Below are positions 1-7,043 of a stretch of 12,001 nucleotides of DNA, piece after piece; the first letter of the stretch is position 1; the number at the start of each line of letters is the position of its first letter. The position numbers were made by a program, and so were the translations under genes. The notes below the pieces were generated by a model. The model did not search any database, was not told the DNA's origin, and saw only the letters and a program-made list of their open reading frames with translations. This DNA is from JAWVZB01 sp033722375 (lineage in GTDB: Bacteria > Actinomycetota > Nitriliruptoria > Nitriliruptorales > Nitriliruptoraceae). The stretch is from contig JAWVZB010000095.1 of assembly GCA_033722375.1 (NCBI GenBank), forward strand, positions 1 to 12,001, in the 5' to 3' direction.

Positions 1-498
1 GACCGCGGCGGCGAACACCGTGACCTGCTGGAGGACCGACTCGCGGCGGCGGCTCCACAGCACCAGCGCGTGGACGAGTGCCGCGACCCCACCGGCCGCG
101 ATCGTCAGCCGGCCGTAGCCGGGCCAGGTCGTGGATGCGGCGAGGGTCACGGCGGCCGCGACGAGCAGCGACGCGGTGGCCCACGTGATGCCGACGACGT
201 ACTCGAAGACGCCCCGCTCCGACCGGTCCGCCGCGATGCCTGCGGTGGTGAGGCCGGCAGCGGCGGCGCCGAGCACCATCGCCTTCTCGATCTGGCTGAT
301 CTCCTGCCACGTCGAGGACAGGAACCCGATCACGGCGACCGCCACGAGCGACGCCCCGATCGTGGCGACGATCTCGGGGATCCGTTCGCGCCAGGGCCGC
401 GCGGGCGGCCTCGTGTCCTTCGGCTCGCCATGCGGCGGCGGGGGCGGCGGGGCAGCGGGGGCGGATGGGGTGTCGGTGGTCAGCGGTTGGTTGCTCAC
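1..498 (-). CDS. Multi-pass membrane protein, N-terminal part (cut by window edge)
   Basis: This is the first 166 codons of a protein that continues past the left edge. The GTG start at 498 is chosen because an AGGAG lies 7 bases upstream. The N-terminus (about residues 10-38) is rich in Pro and Ala and is probably cytoplasmic. Hydrophobic segments follow at about 43-61, 72-90, 100-121 and 131-148, and a fifth begins near 157. A charged Arg-rich turn (149-152) separates the fourth and fifth. The pattern of short loops, with a Trp-containing loop (about 62-70) after the first segment, resembles DUF2157-type membrane proteins, but this is weak. It is the last visible gene of the minus-strand operon, 71 bases after the response regulator. 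It could be the membrane part of a sensor for that regulator. No histidine kinase motif is visible in the part present. Confidence 0.75.
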   Translation of the reverse strand, partial: MSNQPLTTDTPSAPAAPPPPPPHGEPKDTRPPARPWRERIPEIVATIGASLVAVAVIGFLSSTWQEISQIEKAMVLGAAAAGLTTAGIAADRSERGVFEYVVGITWATASLLVAAAVTLAASTTWPGYGRLTIAAGGVAALVHALVLWSRRRESVLQQVTVFAAAV

Positions 499-552
499 GG
501 AGCATCTCCTGTTCGGATGCTCCCACCGTCCCCGAACGGAGTTCCCCGCGAA

Positions 553-568
553 TCAGGGATGACCCTGA
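553..568 (-). terminator. Short hairpin just after the response regulator stop
   Basis: A perfect 6-bp inverted repeat (TCAGGG/CCCTGA, 4-base loop) begins one base after the regulator stop codon in the transcribed direction. It has no T-run, so it is at best a weak terminator or an RNA-processing or stability element between the regulator and the membrane protein gene. Confidence 0.25.
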
Positions 569-569
569 G

Positions 570-1223
570 CTACTCGAAACCGCGCTCCATGGCCCAGCGG
601 GCAGCCTCGTGGCGGTTCGAGAGCTGCAGCTTGTGGAGGATGTTGCGCACGTGGGTCTCAACGGTCTTCGGTGACACCACCAGCGCCTCGGCGATCTTGT
701 TGTAGGTGTGCCCTCGCGCCAGCAGCCGCAAGACCTCGCGCTCCCGATCGGTCAACGCCTCCCACTCGGGGTCGTCGATCTCGGCCGCGTCGAGGTCGAG
801 GTCCATCACGTGGCCGGCGAGCTCGGGGGAGAACACCGGGACCCCGTCGGCGGTCGAGCGGATCGCTGCCGCGATGTCCTCGACCGGGGCGGTCTTCAGG
901 AGGTAGCCGGACGCCCCCGCCCCGACCGTCCGCAGCACGTCGTCGCGCTCGTCCGACGACGACACCGCCAGCGTGGGCGGGGCGTCGTCGCCGAGTTCGC
1001 GCAGCACCGCGTGCCCGCCACCACCCGGGAGCCGGACGTCGAGGATCAGCACGTCGGGCTGGGTCTCGCGGACGGCGGCGACGGCCCCGCCAACATCCTC
1101 GGCCTGACCGACGACCTCGATCCGGTGGTCCTTGATCGCCGTGACGAGCCCGGTCCGCACCACCTCGTGATCGTCGACGATCACGACCCGCAGCGGCGGG
1201 GCGAGCTTGGTGGCCCGGCCCAT
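570..1223 (-). CDS. NarL/FixJ-family response regulator
   Basis: This is a 217-aa two-domain transcriptional regulator. The receiver domain (about residues 11-125) shows the acidic pair D17/D18, the phospho-acceptor D62 in an LDVRLP context, S88-S90 at the switch position, and K110 in YLLK. The C-terminal LuxR-type helix-turn-helix (about 154-214) begins with LTDREREVLRLLARG and contains SPKTVETHVRNIL, so the protein should bind DNA as a phosphorylation-dependent dimer. The ATG at 1223 lies one base beyond the stop of the upstream DUF4191 gene (TGACATG), and no strong separate ribosome site is visible, so translation is probably coupled. No cognate histidine kinase is present in the window; it may lie further left. 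Both domains are intact. Its target genes cannot be inferred. Confidence 0.95.
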   Translation of the reverse strand: MGRATKLAPPLRVVIVDDHEVVRTGLVTAIKDHRIEVVGQAEDVGGAVAAVRETQPDVLILDVRLPGGGGHAVLRELGDDAPPTLAVSSSDERDDVLRTVGAGASGYLLKTAPVEDIAAAIRSTADGVPVFSPELAGHVMDLDLDAAEIDDPEWEALTDREREVLRLLARGHTYNKIAEALVVSPKTVETHVRNILHKLQLSNRHEAARWAMERGFE

Positions 1224-1224
1224 G

Positions 1225-1872
1225 TCAGCGGATCTTCTTGCCCGGGTTGGGGACGTAGCCCTTCGGCATCGGGATGTTGTCCTTGTTGAGCGCGGCGAGC
1301 TTGCGCTCGAGCTTGGGGACCTCGGTCTTCTTCAGCTCGCGGGGGAGCTTCTGGACGTGCCACTGGAGCTTGTTGAGCGCGACCTCCTTCTCCCCCGGTC
1401 CGACGATCACGGTGTGGACCGGGACGTCCTCGCCGGTGGCGCGCCCGTGGCGCTTCTTCTCCTGAGCGAGGAGCTGCTTGACCCGGGCGCTGCGGCCCTC
1501 ACCGACGAGGATCACACCGGGGCGTCCCACCACGCGGTGGACGAGCTCCTGCTTCCGCGTCGCGGCCACGACGGGGGTGACGAACCACTGTCCCCGCATC
1601 GAGTTGAGCACCGCAGCGGCGGCACCCGGCTCGCCCTCGATGGCCGCGAGCTGGGCCTTCTGCGCCCGGCGGCCGAAGATGGAGACGGCCACGAACCCGG
1701 CGACGAGGAACCCGACGATGCCCCAGAGCAGCGGCGCGCCGAGGAAGAACCCCACGCCGAGGAACACGGCGATGGAGAGGACCGCGCCAGCCACCATGTA
1801 GGGGATCAGACGGTTGTCGACCTGACGGGTCTGTTGGAACATGGTCCACAGCTGCGTGAGGCGTTCCCTCAT
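1225..1872 (-). CDS. DUF4191 family integral membrane protein
   Basis: This 215-aa protein has two adjacent transmembrane segments near the N-terminus (about 22-43 and 47-66), then a soluble C-terminal half rich in Lys and Arg. The layout and the stretches RGQWFVTPVVAATRKQELVH and VGRPGVILVGEG match the actinobacterial DUF4191 family (mycobacterial Rv2219 type), whose role is unknown to me. The ATG at 1872 has GAGGAG 5 bases upstream, and that site overlaps the pth stop codon, so the gene is read in one transcript with pth. The last residues (KKIR) are encoded just before the response regulator start. In mycobacteria the homologue sits beside lipA and glnA1, so its position after pth is a different arrangement. 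Family assignment rests on recognition of sequence pattern, not on a search. Confidence 0.85.
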   Translation of the reverse strand: MRERLTQLWTMFQQTRQVDNRLIPYMVAGAVLSIAVFLGVGFFLGAPLLWGIVGFLVAGFVAVSIFGRRAQKAQLAAIEGEPGAAAAVLNSMRGQWFVTPVVAATRKQELVHRVVGRPGVILVGEGRSARVKQLLAQEKKRHGRATGEDVPVHTVIVGPGEKEVALNKLQWHVQKLPRELKKTEVPKLERKLAALNKDNIPMPKGYVPNPGKKIR

Positions 1873-1881
1873 GCCGTCTCC

Positions 1882-2454
1882 TCAGTGGTAGCGGTTCTGG
1901 GCGGCTTCCAGACCCTCGTCGATCAGCAGGTCGATCGCATCGAGCGCTTCCTCGACGGTGACATCGACCTCCTCCTGCTCGGCGGGTGCGAAACGCCGCA
2001 GGACGTGGTCCTTCGTGGACACCCGCCCGGGGGGCCTGTCGACGCCCACACGGACACGATAGAACTCGCGGGTCCCGAGCGCCCGCTCGACGTCCTTGAG
2101 CCCGTTGTGGCCCGCGGTGCCACCGCCCTGCTTGAAGCGCAGCGCCCCGACCGGCAGATCGACCTCGTCGTGGACGACCACGACCCGCTCGGGGGGCACC
2201 GAGTACCAGTTGGCGGCCTGCTGGGTGGGGCCGCCGGAGTTGTTCATGTAGCCGTCGGGCAGGGCGAGGACGAGCCGGACGTCGCCCCGCCGGACCTCGG
2301 CGATCTGGCAGCGGGCCCGCTTGTTGCGGGAGAAGTCGGTGTGCTCGCGCCGGGCGTAGGCACGGACGACGTCCGCCCCGATGTTGTGGCGGGTGCCGCC
2401 GTACTCGTCCTCCGGGTTGCCGAGGCCGACGACGAGCCAGCGCTCGTCAGGCAT
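1882..2454 (-). CDS. pth: Peptidyl-tRNA hydrolase
   Basis: This 190-aa enzyme cleaves the ester bond of peptidyl-tRNAs that drop off ribosomes, recycling tRNA in the cytoplasm. Length and motifs match bacterial Pth. The N-terminal GLGNP carries N13, TRHNIG carries the catalytic H23, YMNNSG carries N71, HDEVDLP carries D96, and GHNGL carries N117; these correspond to N10, H20, N68, D93 and N114 of the E. coli enzyme. The glycine-rich loop reads GGGTAGHNGL, where GGG[HE]GGHNGL is more usual, a mild variation. The ATG at 2454 is preceded by GGAGAGGTG 4 bases upstream. The gene follows rplY by 37 bases, the classic rplY-pth pairing in actinobacteria, and its stop overlaps the ribosome site of the DUF4191 gene. 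Confidence 0.97.
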   Translation of the reverse strand: MPDERWLVVGLGNPEDEYGGTRHNIGADVVRAYARREHTDFSRNKRARCQIAEVRRGDVRLVLALPDGYMNNSGGPTQQAANWYSVPPERVVVVHDEVDLPVGALRFKQGGGTAGHNGLKDVERALGTREFYRVRVGVDRPPGRVSTKDHVLRRFAPAEQEEVDVTVEEALDAIDLLIDEGLEAAQNRYH

Positions 2455-2491
2455 CGGTCACCTCTCCGTGGTCGGCGAACGGGCCGTCGCG

Positions 2492-3196
2492 TCAGCCCTC
2501 TTCGCCCTCGGCCGGCACCTCGCTGGCGTCCTCGGGGGCCTCGCCCTCGGGGGCTTCCTCGCCCTCGGGGGCCTCTTCGCCCTCGAGCAGCTCGCCCTCC
2601 TCGGGCTCCTCTTCCTCGGGTTCGGGCTCCTCGAGGATGTCGGGGGCGTTGACCGTGACGACGGTGCGCTCGAGCTCGATGTCGAACTCGGCGTCCGCCG
2701 GCAGTTGGCCGGCGAGGTCCTCGACCCGCCGGACGTCGCCGATCTCCATGCCGTCGACCGACAGCTCGAAGCGGTTGGGCACCTCGAGGGGGCTGACGAG
2801 GATCGGAACGGTGTAGAGCACGTGCGACAGCACCCCGGCGGCGTCGACGCCGTCCTCGTCGGTGAGGTGGACGGGGATCTCGACGTGGATCCGCTGGGTC
2901 GGATCGACCGCGATGAAATCGACGTGGAGCATGTCGCCGCGCACGGGGTGGCGCTGGACGTCACGCGCGACGCACAGGTGCTCGTCGCCGTCGACCTGGA
3001 GCCGGATCAGGACGTTGGCGCCGGCCTCGGTGTGGAGGGCGTGGTACAGCTCACGGGTGTCGACGTGCACGGCGGTGGCGTCGACCTCGTGGCCGTACAC
3101 GATCGCGGGCACGCGACCGTCCTTGCGAAGGCGGCCTGCGGCACCCTTGCCGCGCTCAGCGCGGGATTCGGCGGGGAGGACTACCTGGTCGGCCAT
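2492..3196 (-). CDS. rplY: 50S ribosomal protein L25 / general stress protein Ctc
   Basis: This 234-aa protein binds 5S rRNA in the large ribosomal subunit. It is the long Ctc/TL5 form: an N-terminal L25 beta-barrel (about 6-93, with the RLRKDGRVPAIVYG signature), a second TL5-type domain (about 101-184), and a C-terminal tail. The tail (189-234) has 23 Glu in 46 residues and no Lys or Arg, with EGEEAPEGEEAPEGE-type repeats. Its coding DNA is correspondingly repetitive at about 2505-2630. The ATG at 3196 has AGGAG 8 bases upstream. The gene lies between the alkyltransferase and pth, and the 207-base gap upstream is the likeliest place for an internal promoter. Confidence 0.96.
   Translation of the reverse strand: MADQVVLPAESRAERGKGAAGRLRKDGRVPAIVYGHEVDATAVHVDTRELYHALHTEAGANVLIRLQVDGDEHLCVARDVQRHPVRGDMLHVDFIAVDPTQRIHVEIPVHLTDEDGVDAAGVLSHVLYTVPILVSPLEVPNRFELSVDGMEIGDVRRVEDLAGQLPADAEFDIELERTVVTVNAPDILEEPEPEEEEPEEGELLEGEEAPEGEEAPEGEAPEDASEVPAEGEEG
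2505..2630 (-). repeat. Low-complexity repeat DNA encoding the acidic L25 tail
   Basis: Near-tandem units of roughly 21 bases (CTCGCCCTCGGGGGC and variants, plus strand) encode the EGEEAP repeats of the rplY C-terminus. The repeats are imperfect but close enough for slippage, so tail length could differ between related strains. Confidence 0.6.
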
Positions 3197-3329
3197 CTGG
3201 GTGGCTCCTGCTCGAAGGCCCCCGTCGTGGGTCGGTCACCGGGCCGGTGCGGCCCCTCGGTCGGGCGAGGTGTCGGCGGCGAGATGTCACGCGGGGCGCG
3301 TGCCGGCATCGAGTCGAGCGACACGCATG

Positions 3330-3349
3330 CGGCCCGCCGGGGCGGGCCG
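3330..3349 (-). terminator. Strong GC hairpin between the alkyltransferase and rplY
   Basis: There is a perfect inverted repeat (CGGCCCGCC/GGCGGGCCG) that folds with at least 8 bp of pure G-C stem around a tiny loop. It lies about 55 bases past the alkyltransferase stop in the transcribed direction and about 130 bases before rplY. There is no T-run, as is common in high-GC actinobacteria. It is a reasonable terminator or attenuator in the only large gap inside the operon. Confidence 0.4.
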
Positions 3350-3403
3350 GACGAGGAGGGTACCGAGCGCCCCGACGCAGCGGCAACCGCGGGAGCGCCC
3401 CGC

Positions 3404-3940
3404 TTACACCTCGAAGAGACGGGGCGCATCCGGCGCGCCGGCACGCAGGAGCGCGGCGGGCTCCCAACCACCGGGAGGTACGGCCGCGCCCCGCTCGTGC
3501 TCGAGCAGCCGACGCTTGGTGGCGGTCCCGGTGGCGTAACCACCCAGCGACCCGTCGGAGGCGATCACGCGGTGGCAGGGCCAGACGATCGGAAGCGGGT
3601 TCGCGTTGCACACCCCACCCACGGCCCGTGCCGCATTGGGGCGGTCGATATCGCGTGCGAGCTCGCCGTAGGTCGTCAGCGCTCCGTAGGGGATCTGGGC
3701 CATCGCCGCGAGCACCACGCGCTGGAACTCGGTCAGGCGGGGCGGGTCCAGGGGCAGGTCGAACTGCTCGCGCTCCCCGGCGAAGTAGGCAGCCAGCTGG
3801 TCGGCCGCTTCGGAGAGCACGCCACCGTCACCGGTGACCGTGGCGGACGGCCGGCCGAACCGGATGCGATGGAGTCCGGCATCGGTGGCGACGAGCGTCA
3901 GCGGTCCCACCGGAGTCTCGACGGCCGCGTACCCGCTCAT
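3404..3940 (-). CDS. Methylated-DNA-[protein]-cysteine S-methyltransferase (MGMT/Ogt type)
   Basis: This 178-aa suicide DNA-repair protein transfers the alkyl group from O6-alkylguanine to its own cysteine. The active-site motif is WPCHRVI with C122, where I/F-PCHRV is usual. The DNA-binding helix region shows FQRVVLAAMAQIPYG (72-86), TTYGELA (89-95) and ARAVGGVCNANP (104-115), with R105 as the expected arginine finger. The N-terminal 68 residues form the poorly conserved RNase H-like lobe. The C-terminus after KRRLLEHE (about residue 150) extends about 28 residues. The ATG at 3940 follows the prs stop by 41 bases. It occupies the slot between prs and rplY that holds lpqT in Mycobacterium tuberculosis. 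There is no Ada-type regulatory domain, so it is a stand-alone repair enzyme. Confidence 0.95.
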   Translation of the reverse strand: MSGYAAVETPVGPLTLVATDAGLHRIRFGRPSATVTGDGGVLSEAADQLAAYFAGEREQFDLPLDPPRLTEFQRVVLAAMAQIPYGALTTYGELARDIDRPNAARAVGGVCNANPLPIVWPCHRVIASDGSLGGYATGTATKRRLLEHERGAAVPPGGWEPAALLRAGAPDAPRLFEV

Positions 3941-3981
3941 ACCTCGAGCCTACGCCGTCGTCGCCGGCGCCGGCGGGGTAC

Positions 3982-4968
3982 TCATGCGTTCTCGCCGCGG
4001 AAGATCTCCGAGACCGATTCGTCCTCGAAGACGGCCCGGAGGGCAGAGGCGATGATGGGGGCGATCGACAGCACCACGAGCTGCTCGATGCGCTTGTCCT
4101 GCGGGATCGGCAGCGTGCTGGTCACGACCACCTGCTCGATCTCGCTGTCGGCGAGACGCTCGGCGGCAGGGTCGGAGAACACGGGGTGGGTGGCGCAGGC
4201 CACCACCCGGGAAGCGCCCCGCTCCTTGAGCAGCTTGGCTGCGCCGCAGATGGTCCCGGCGGTGTCGATCATGTCGTCCACGAGCACGGCGGTGCGGCCC
4301 TCGACGTCACCGACGACCTCGAGGCTCTCGGAGACGTTGTGCTCGGAGGGGTCGCGACGCTTGTGGAGGATCGCGATCGGGGCGTCGAGGTAATGGGCGT
4401 ACTTCTCGGCCAGACGGACCCGCCCCGCATCCGGTGACACGATGATGCGGTCGTCCGCGGGGGTGTTCTCGGCGATCCACTGCTGGAGCAGCGGGAGGGC
4501 GGTGAGGTGGTCGAACGGGTCGTCGAAGAAGCCCTGGATCTGGCCGGTGTGGAGGTCGACGGACATGATGCGGTCGACCCCGGCAACCTCGAAGCAGTCG
4601 GCCATGAGCTTCGCGGCGATCGGCTCACGCGGCAGCGTCTTCTTGTCCGAGCGGCTGTAGCCGTAGTACGGGGCGACCGCGATGATGCGCTTCGCGCTGG
4701 CGCGCTTGAGGGCGTCGATCATGACGAGCTGCTCGACCATGTAGTCGTTGACCGACATCCCACCGGGCGTGCTGTAGTGCGACTGGAGCACGAACGCGTC
4801 GGCCCCCCGCACGGACTCGGTGTACTTCGCGTACAGCTCCCCGTTCGAGAACCGGTCGAGGTTCACCTGACCGAGGCGCATGCCGAGATGGTCCGCGACC
4901 TCTCGAGCGAGCTCCGGGTACGCCGACCCGGAGAAGATCATCATCCGCTTCTTGGTGACGACTTCCAC
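3982..4968 (-). CDS. prs: Ribose-phosphate pyrophosphokinase (PRPP synthetase)
   Basis: This 328-aa enzyme transfers pyrophosphate from ATP to ribose-5-phosphate, giving PRPP for nucleotide, His and Trp synthesis. The N-terminal half has the ATP-contacting FSNGE (40-44) and SVDLHTGQIQGFF with H140. The C-terminal half has the catalytic flexible loop LHKRRDP (K203, R204) and the PRPP-binding loop VLVDDMIDTAGTI (D231, D232). The GTG at 4968 is chosen because GCGAGG lies about 5 bases upstream and the Prs fold starts immediately after. Compared with common Prs sequences, the stretch after QSH (61-75) reads YSTPGGMSVN and appears a few residues longer, and the KKTLPREPI segment (109-117) also departs from the usual KKHRGREPI. 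It follows glmU by 41 bases. Confidence 0.97.
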   Translation of the reverse strand: MEVVTKKRMMIFSGSAYPELAREVADHLGMRLGQVNLDRFSNGELYAKYTESVRGADAFVLQSHYSTPGGMSVNDYMVEQLVMIDALKRASAKRIIAVAPYYGYSRSDKKTLPREPIAAKLMADCFEVAGVDRIMSVDLHTGQIQGFFDDPFDHLTALPLLQQWIAENTPADDRIIVSPDAGRVRLAEKYAHYLDAPIAILHKRRDPSEHNVSESLEVVGDVEGRTAVLVDDMIDTAGTICGAAKLLKERGASRVVACATHPVFSDPAAERLADSEIEQVVVTSTLPIPQDKRIEQLVVLSIAPIIASALRAVFEDESVSEIFRGENA

Positions 4969-5009
4969 TGTGTCCTCGCGGACCGACGCCAGACCCGTCG
5001 GGGCCGAGG

Positions 5010-6392
5010 CTACTGCCGTTGCTCGCGTCGCGCCTTGGCCCACCCGTCGACGTTCCGCTGATCGGACCGCTCGACCGCCAGTGCGTCGGCAGGAACGTCC
5101 TCCGCGATCGCCGATCCGGCACCGGTCACCGCGCCCCGCCCGATCCGCACCGGCGCGACGAGCATGGTGTCCGATCCGATGAACGCGTCGTCCTCGATGA
5201 TGGTCTCGTGCTTGTCGAACCCGTCGTAGTTGCAGGTGATGGTGCCGGCTCCGACGTTGACCCCGGTGCCGATGGTGGCGTCGCCGATGTAGCTGAGGTG
5301 GGGCACCTTCGAGCCCTCCCCGACGTGCGCCTTCTTCATCTCGACGAAGCCGCCGGCCTTGGCGCCGCGCTCGAGCACGGTGCCCGGCCGCAGGTAGCTG
5401 AACGGACCGACATCACAGTCGTCGCCGACACGTGCCTCGACCGCGACGGCGTAGGTGAGCTCGGCGTCGTCTCCGACCCTGGTGTCGACGAGCCGGCTGT
5501 TGGGGCCGACGGTGACCCGTTCCCCGAGGCGGGTGGACCCCGACAGGATCGTGTTCGGCAGGATCACGCTGTCCCGCCCGACCTCCACGGTCACGTCGAT
5601 GTAGGTCGTCGCAGGATCGAGCACCGTCACCCCGACGTCGGTCATGAGCTGCTCGAGACGACGACGCCGGAGCACCGTTGCTGCCTCGGCGAGCTGGCTG
5701 CGGTCGTTGACGCCCGCGACCTCGTCGGGCGGGGCGACGTGGGTGGTGATGTCGGCCCCGTCGTCCGCGAGGACCTCGACGACGTCGGTCAGGTAGAGCT
5801 CCCCTTGCGCGTTGTCGGCGTCGAGGTCCGCGAGTGCGTCGGCCAGCGGGGCGCGCTCGAAGACGTACATGCCAGCGTTGACCTCGCGCACGGACCGCTG
5901 CTCGTCGGTGGCGTCGGCCTCCTCGACGATGCGCACCACACGGTCACCGTCCCGGATGACCCGGCCGTAGCCGGTCGGGTCGTCCAGCACCGTCGACAAC
6001 AGCGCCGCATCGGCCTCGTCCCGCGCGTCGAGCAGGGACGCGAGCGTGTCCGCAAGCAAGAGGGGGGTGTCGCCGGGAAGGACCATGACGACGTCGATGT
6101 CGTCGGCGAGTGCGTCCAGGGCGACCTCGGTGGCGTGGCCGGTTCCGAGCTGATCCTCCTGCACCACGGTCGTGAGGTCGGGAAGATCGAACGAAGCAGC
6201 CTCGGCTTCGACGTCGTCGCGCTGGTGGCCGACGACGACCACGACCTGCGCCAGATCGAGCGGCCGAACCGCCGCGAGGATGTGTCCCAGCATCGACCTC
6301 CCGGCGGCAGCGTGCAGAACCTTGGCGAGGTCGGACTTGAAGCGGGTGCCCTGGCCGGCAGCCAGGATGACCGCAGCGACGTTCCGTGGCAT
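5010..6392 (-). CDS. glmU: Bifunctional GlmU: GlcN-1-P acetyltransferase and GlcNAc-1-P uridyltransferase
   Basis: This 460-aa cytoplasmic enzyme makes UDP-GlcNAc, the precursor of peptidoglycan and other cell-wall glycans. The N-terminal uridyltransferase domain has LAAGQGTR (10-17) with K24, QLGTGHA (81-87) and LPGDTPLL (105-112). The usual LPK is LAK here (A23), a small deviation. The C-terminal part from about residue 265 is the left-handed beta-helix acetyltransferase, with GPFSYLRPG (329-337), H365 in VPHLSYIGD, and NVGAGTITCNYDG (379-391). The ATG at 6392 has GAGG 5 bases upstream, and the conserved N-terminus starts at once. It is the first gene of the long minus-strand operon and is divergent from the zinc-ribbon gene across a 216-base region with a palindrome. 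Confidence 0.98.
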   Translation of the reverse strand: MPRNVAAVILAAGQGTRFKSDLAKVLHAAAGRSMLGHILAAVRPLDLAQVVVVVGHQRDDVEAEAASFDLPDLTTVVQEDQLGTGHATEVALDALADDIDVVMVLPGDTPLLLADTLASLLDARDEADAALLSTVLDDPTGYGRVIRDGDRVVRIVEEADATDEQRSVREVNAGMYVFERAPLADALADLDADNAQGELYLTDVVEVLADDGADITTHVAPPDEVAGVNDRSQLAEAATVLRRRRLEQLMTDVGVTVLDPATTYIDVTVEVGRDSVILPNTILSGSTRLGERVTVGPNSRLVDTRVGDDAELTYAVAVEARVGDDCDVGPFSYLRPGTVLERGAKAGGFVEMKKAHVGEGSKVPHLSYIGDATIGTGVNVGAGTITCNYDGFDKHETIIEDDAFIGSDTMLVAPVRIGRGAVTGAGSAIAEDVPADALAVERSDQRNVDGWAKARREQRQ

Positions 6393-6496
6393 CGAGACCT
6401 CGAAGATCGGGAGCGTCGGCGACGGTAGTCGCGACACCGGGAGGGGACGCCCTCGCACCCCGCGCGACCGGCGGTGACTGGGACCATACGGTCGCT

Positions 6497-6530
6497 GGGG
6501 CATGCTGGATAACTAGTTATCTCGTGCCCC
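6497..6530. promoter_or_regulatory. Nested palindrome in the divergent glmU / zinc-ribbon intergenic region
   Basis: A perfect 14-bp palindrome, GATAACTAGTTATC (6508-6521), is flanked by a second inverted pair, GGGGCA (6497-6502) and TGCCCC (6525-6530). The AT-rich core stands out in a GC-rich genome, and it lies about 105 bases upstream of glmU and 80 upstream of the plus-strand gene. This is the expected form of an operator for a dimeric regulator acting on one or both divergent genes. No regulator gene for it is visible here, and I cannot name the family. Confidence 0.45.
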
Positions 6531-6608
6531 TGGCGGGGGACCAAGAGACAACTGCGAAACTAGCCCGGATACCGCACACTGGAACCTCAGGGACGGGGAG
6601 GCGAGATC

Positions 6609-7040
6609 GTGCAGCCATTGCAGGTGGGGGACCGCGGCATCATCGGGGTCAAGCCGGCGGTGTTCGACTCGAACGACCCCTGGCCGTGCGCCCGCTGCGG
6701 CCGTCACTTCCCCCGATCGCAGACCTTCACGGTCGAGTACCGGCACGAGGACGGCGATCCGTTCGGGTTCATGGTCTGCCCCTCGTGCGCGGACGAGCTC
6801 CAGCCGGTCTCGGTGACGATCGACCTCGCGACGCTGGACCGGCTCCCCGAGGGGGAGCGGGTGCTCGAGCTCGAGAGCCTGATCACCCTCGTCGAGGAGC
6901 TACGCGGGGCGCGGGGACAGCAGCAGCTCGCGCTGCGCTGGATGGACCTCGACGTGCTGGCCAACGCCCGCCAGATGACGGTCCGCGAGTTCATCGACTA
7001 CCTCGACGAGCGCGGCCTCATCATCGAGACCCACAGCTGA
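6609..7040 (+). CDS. Zinc-ribbon protein of unknown function
   Basis: This 143-aa protein is the only confidently called plus-strand gene. The GTG at 6609 is preceded by GGGGAGG 7 bases upstream. Two CxxC knuckles, C27-x2-C30 and C57-x2-C60, lie 26 residues apart and should bind one zinc ion. Between them is a beta-rich stretch (FTVEYRHEDGDPFGFMV). The C-terminal half (about 70-143) is predicted helical, with Leu- and Glu-rich segments such as RVLELESLITLVEEL, and ends with a helix bearing MTVREFIDYLDERGL. No enzyme motif is visible. The layout would suit a small nucleic-acid- or protein-binding factor, but that is inference. It diverges from glmU and converges on the next gene with only 3 bases between the two stop codons. 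Confidence 0.85.
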   Translation: MQPLQVGDRGIIGVKPAVFDSNDPWPCARCGRHFPRSQTFTVEYRHEDGDPFGFMVCPSCADELQPVSVTIDLATLDRLPEGERVLELESLITLVEELRGARGQQQLALRWMDLDVLANARQMTVREFIDYLDERGLIIETHS

Positions 7041-7043
7041 CGT

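Noticed and set aside
2505..2630. Repeat tract as a CRISPR-like or minisatellite element
   Set aside because: The units are contiguous, in frame and explained by the Glu-rich tail of L25. There are no spacers.
1207..2652. 481-codon plus-strand open frame
   Set aside because: It is antisense to the DUF4191, pth and rplY genes, which have clear family motifs. Its composition (Asp/Val/Leu/Gly/Arg-rich, no motif) is the usual shadow in GC-rich DNA.
3962..3975. CGCCGGCGCCGGCG palindrome after prs
   Set aside because: It is a simple GC-alternating sequence likely by chance in this composition, with no T-run and only 41 bases before the next gene of the operon.
2381..4393. 670-codon plus-strand open frame
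   Set aside because: It runs antisense across pth, rplY, the alkyltransferase and prs, and ends in Arg/Ser-rich low-complexity sequence. No signature was seen.
5019..6428. 469-codon plus-strand open frame opposite glmU
   Set aside because: It is an exact shadow of glmU with biased composition and no recognisable domain.
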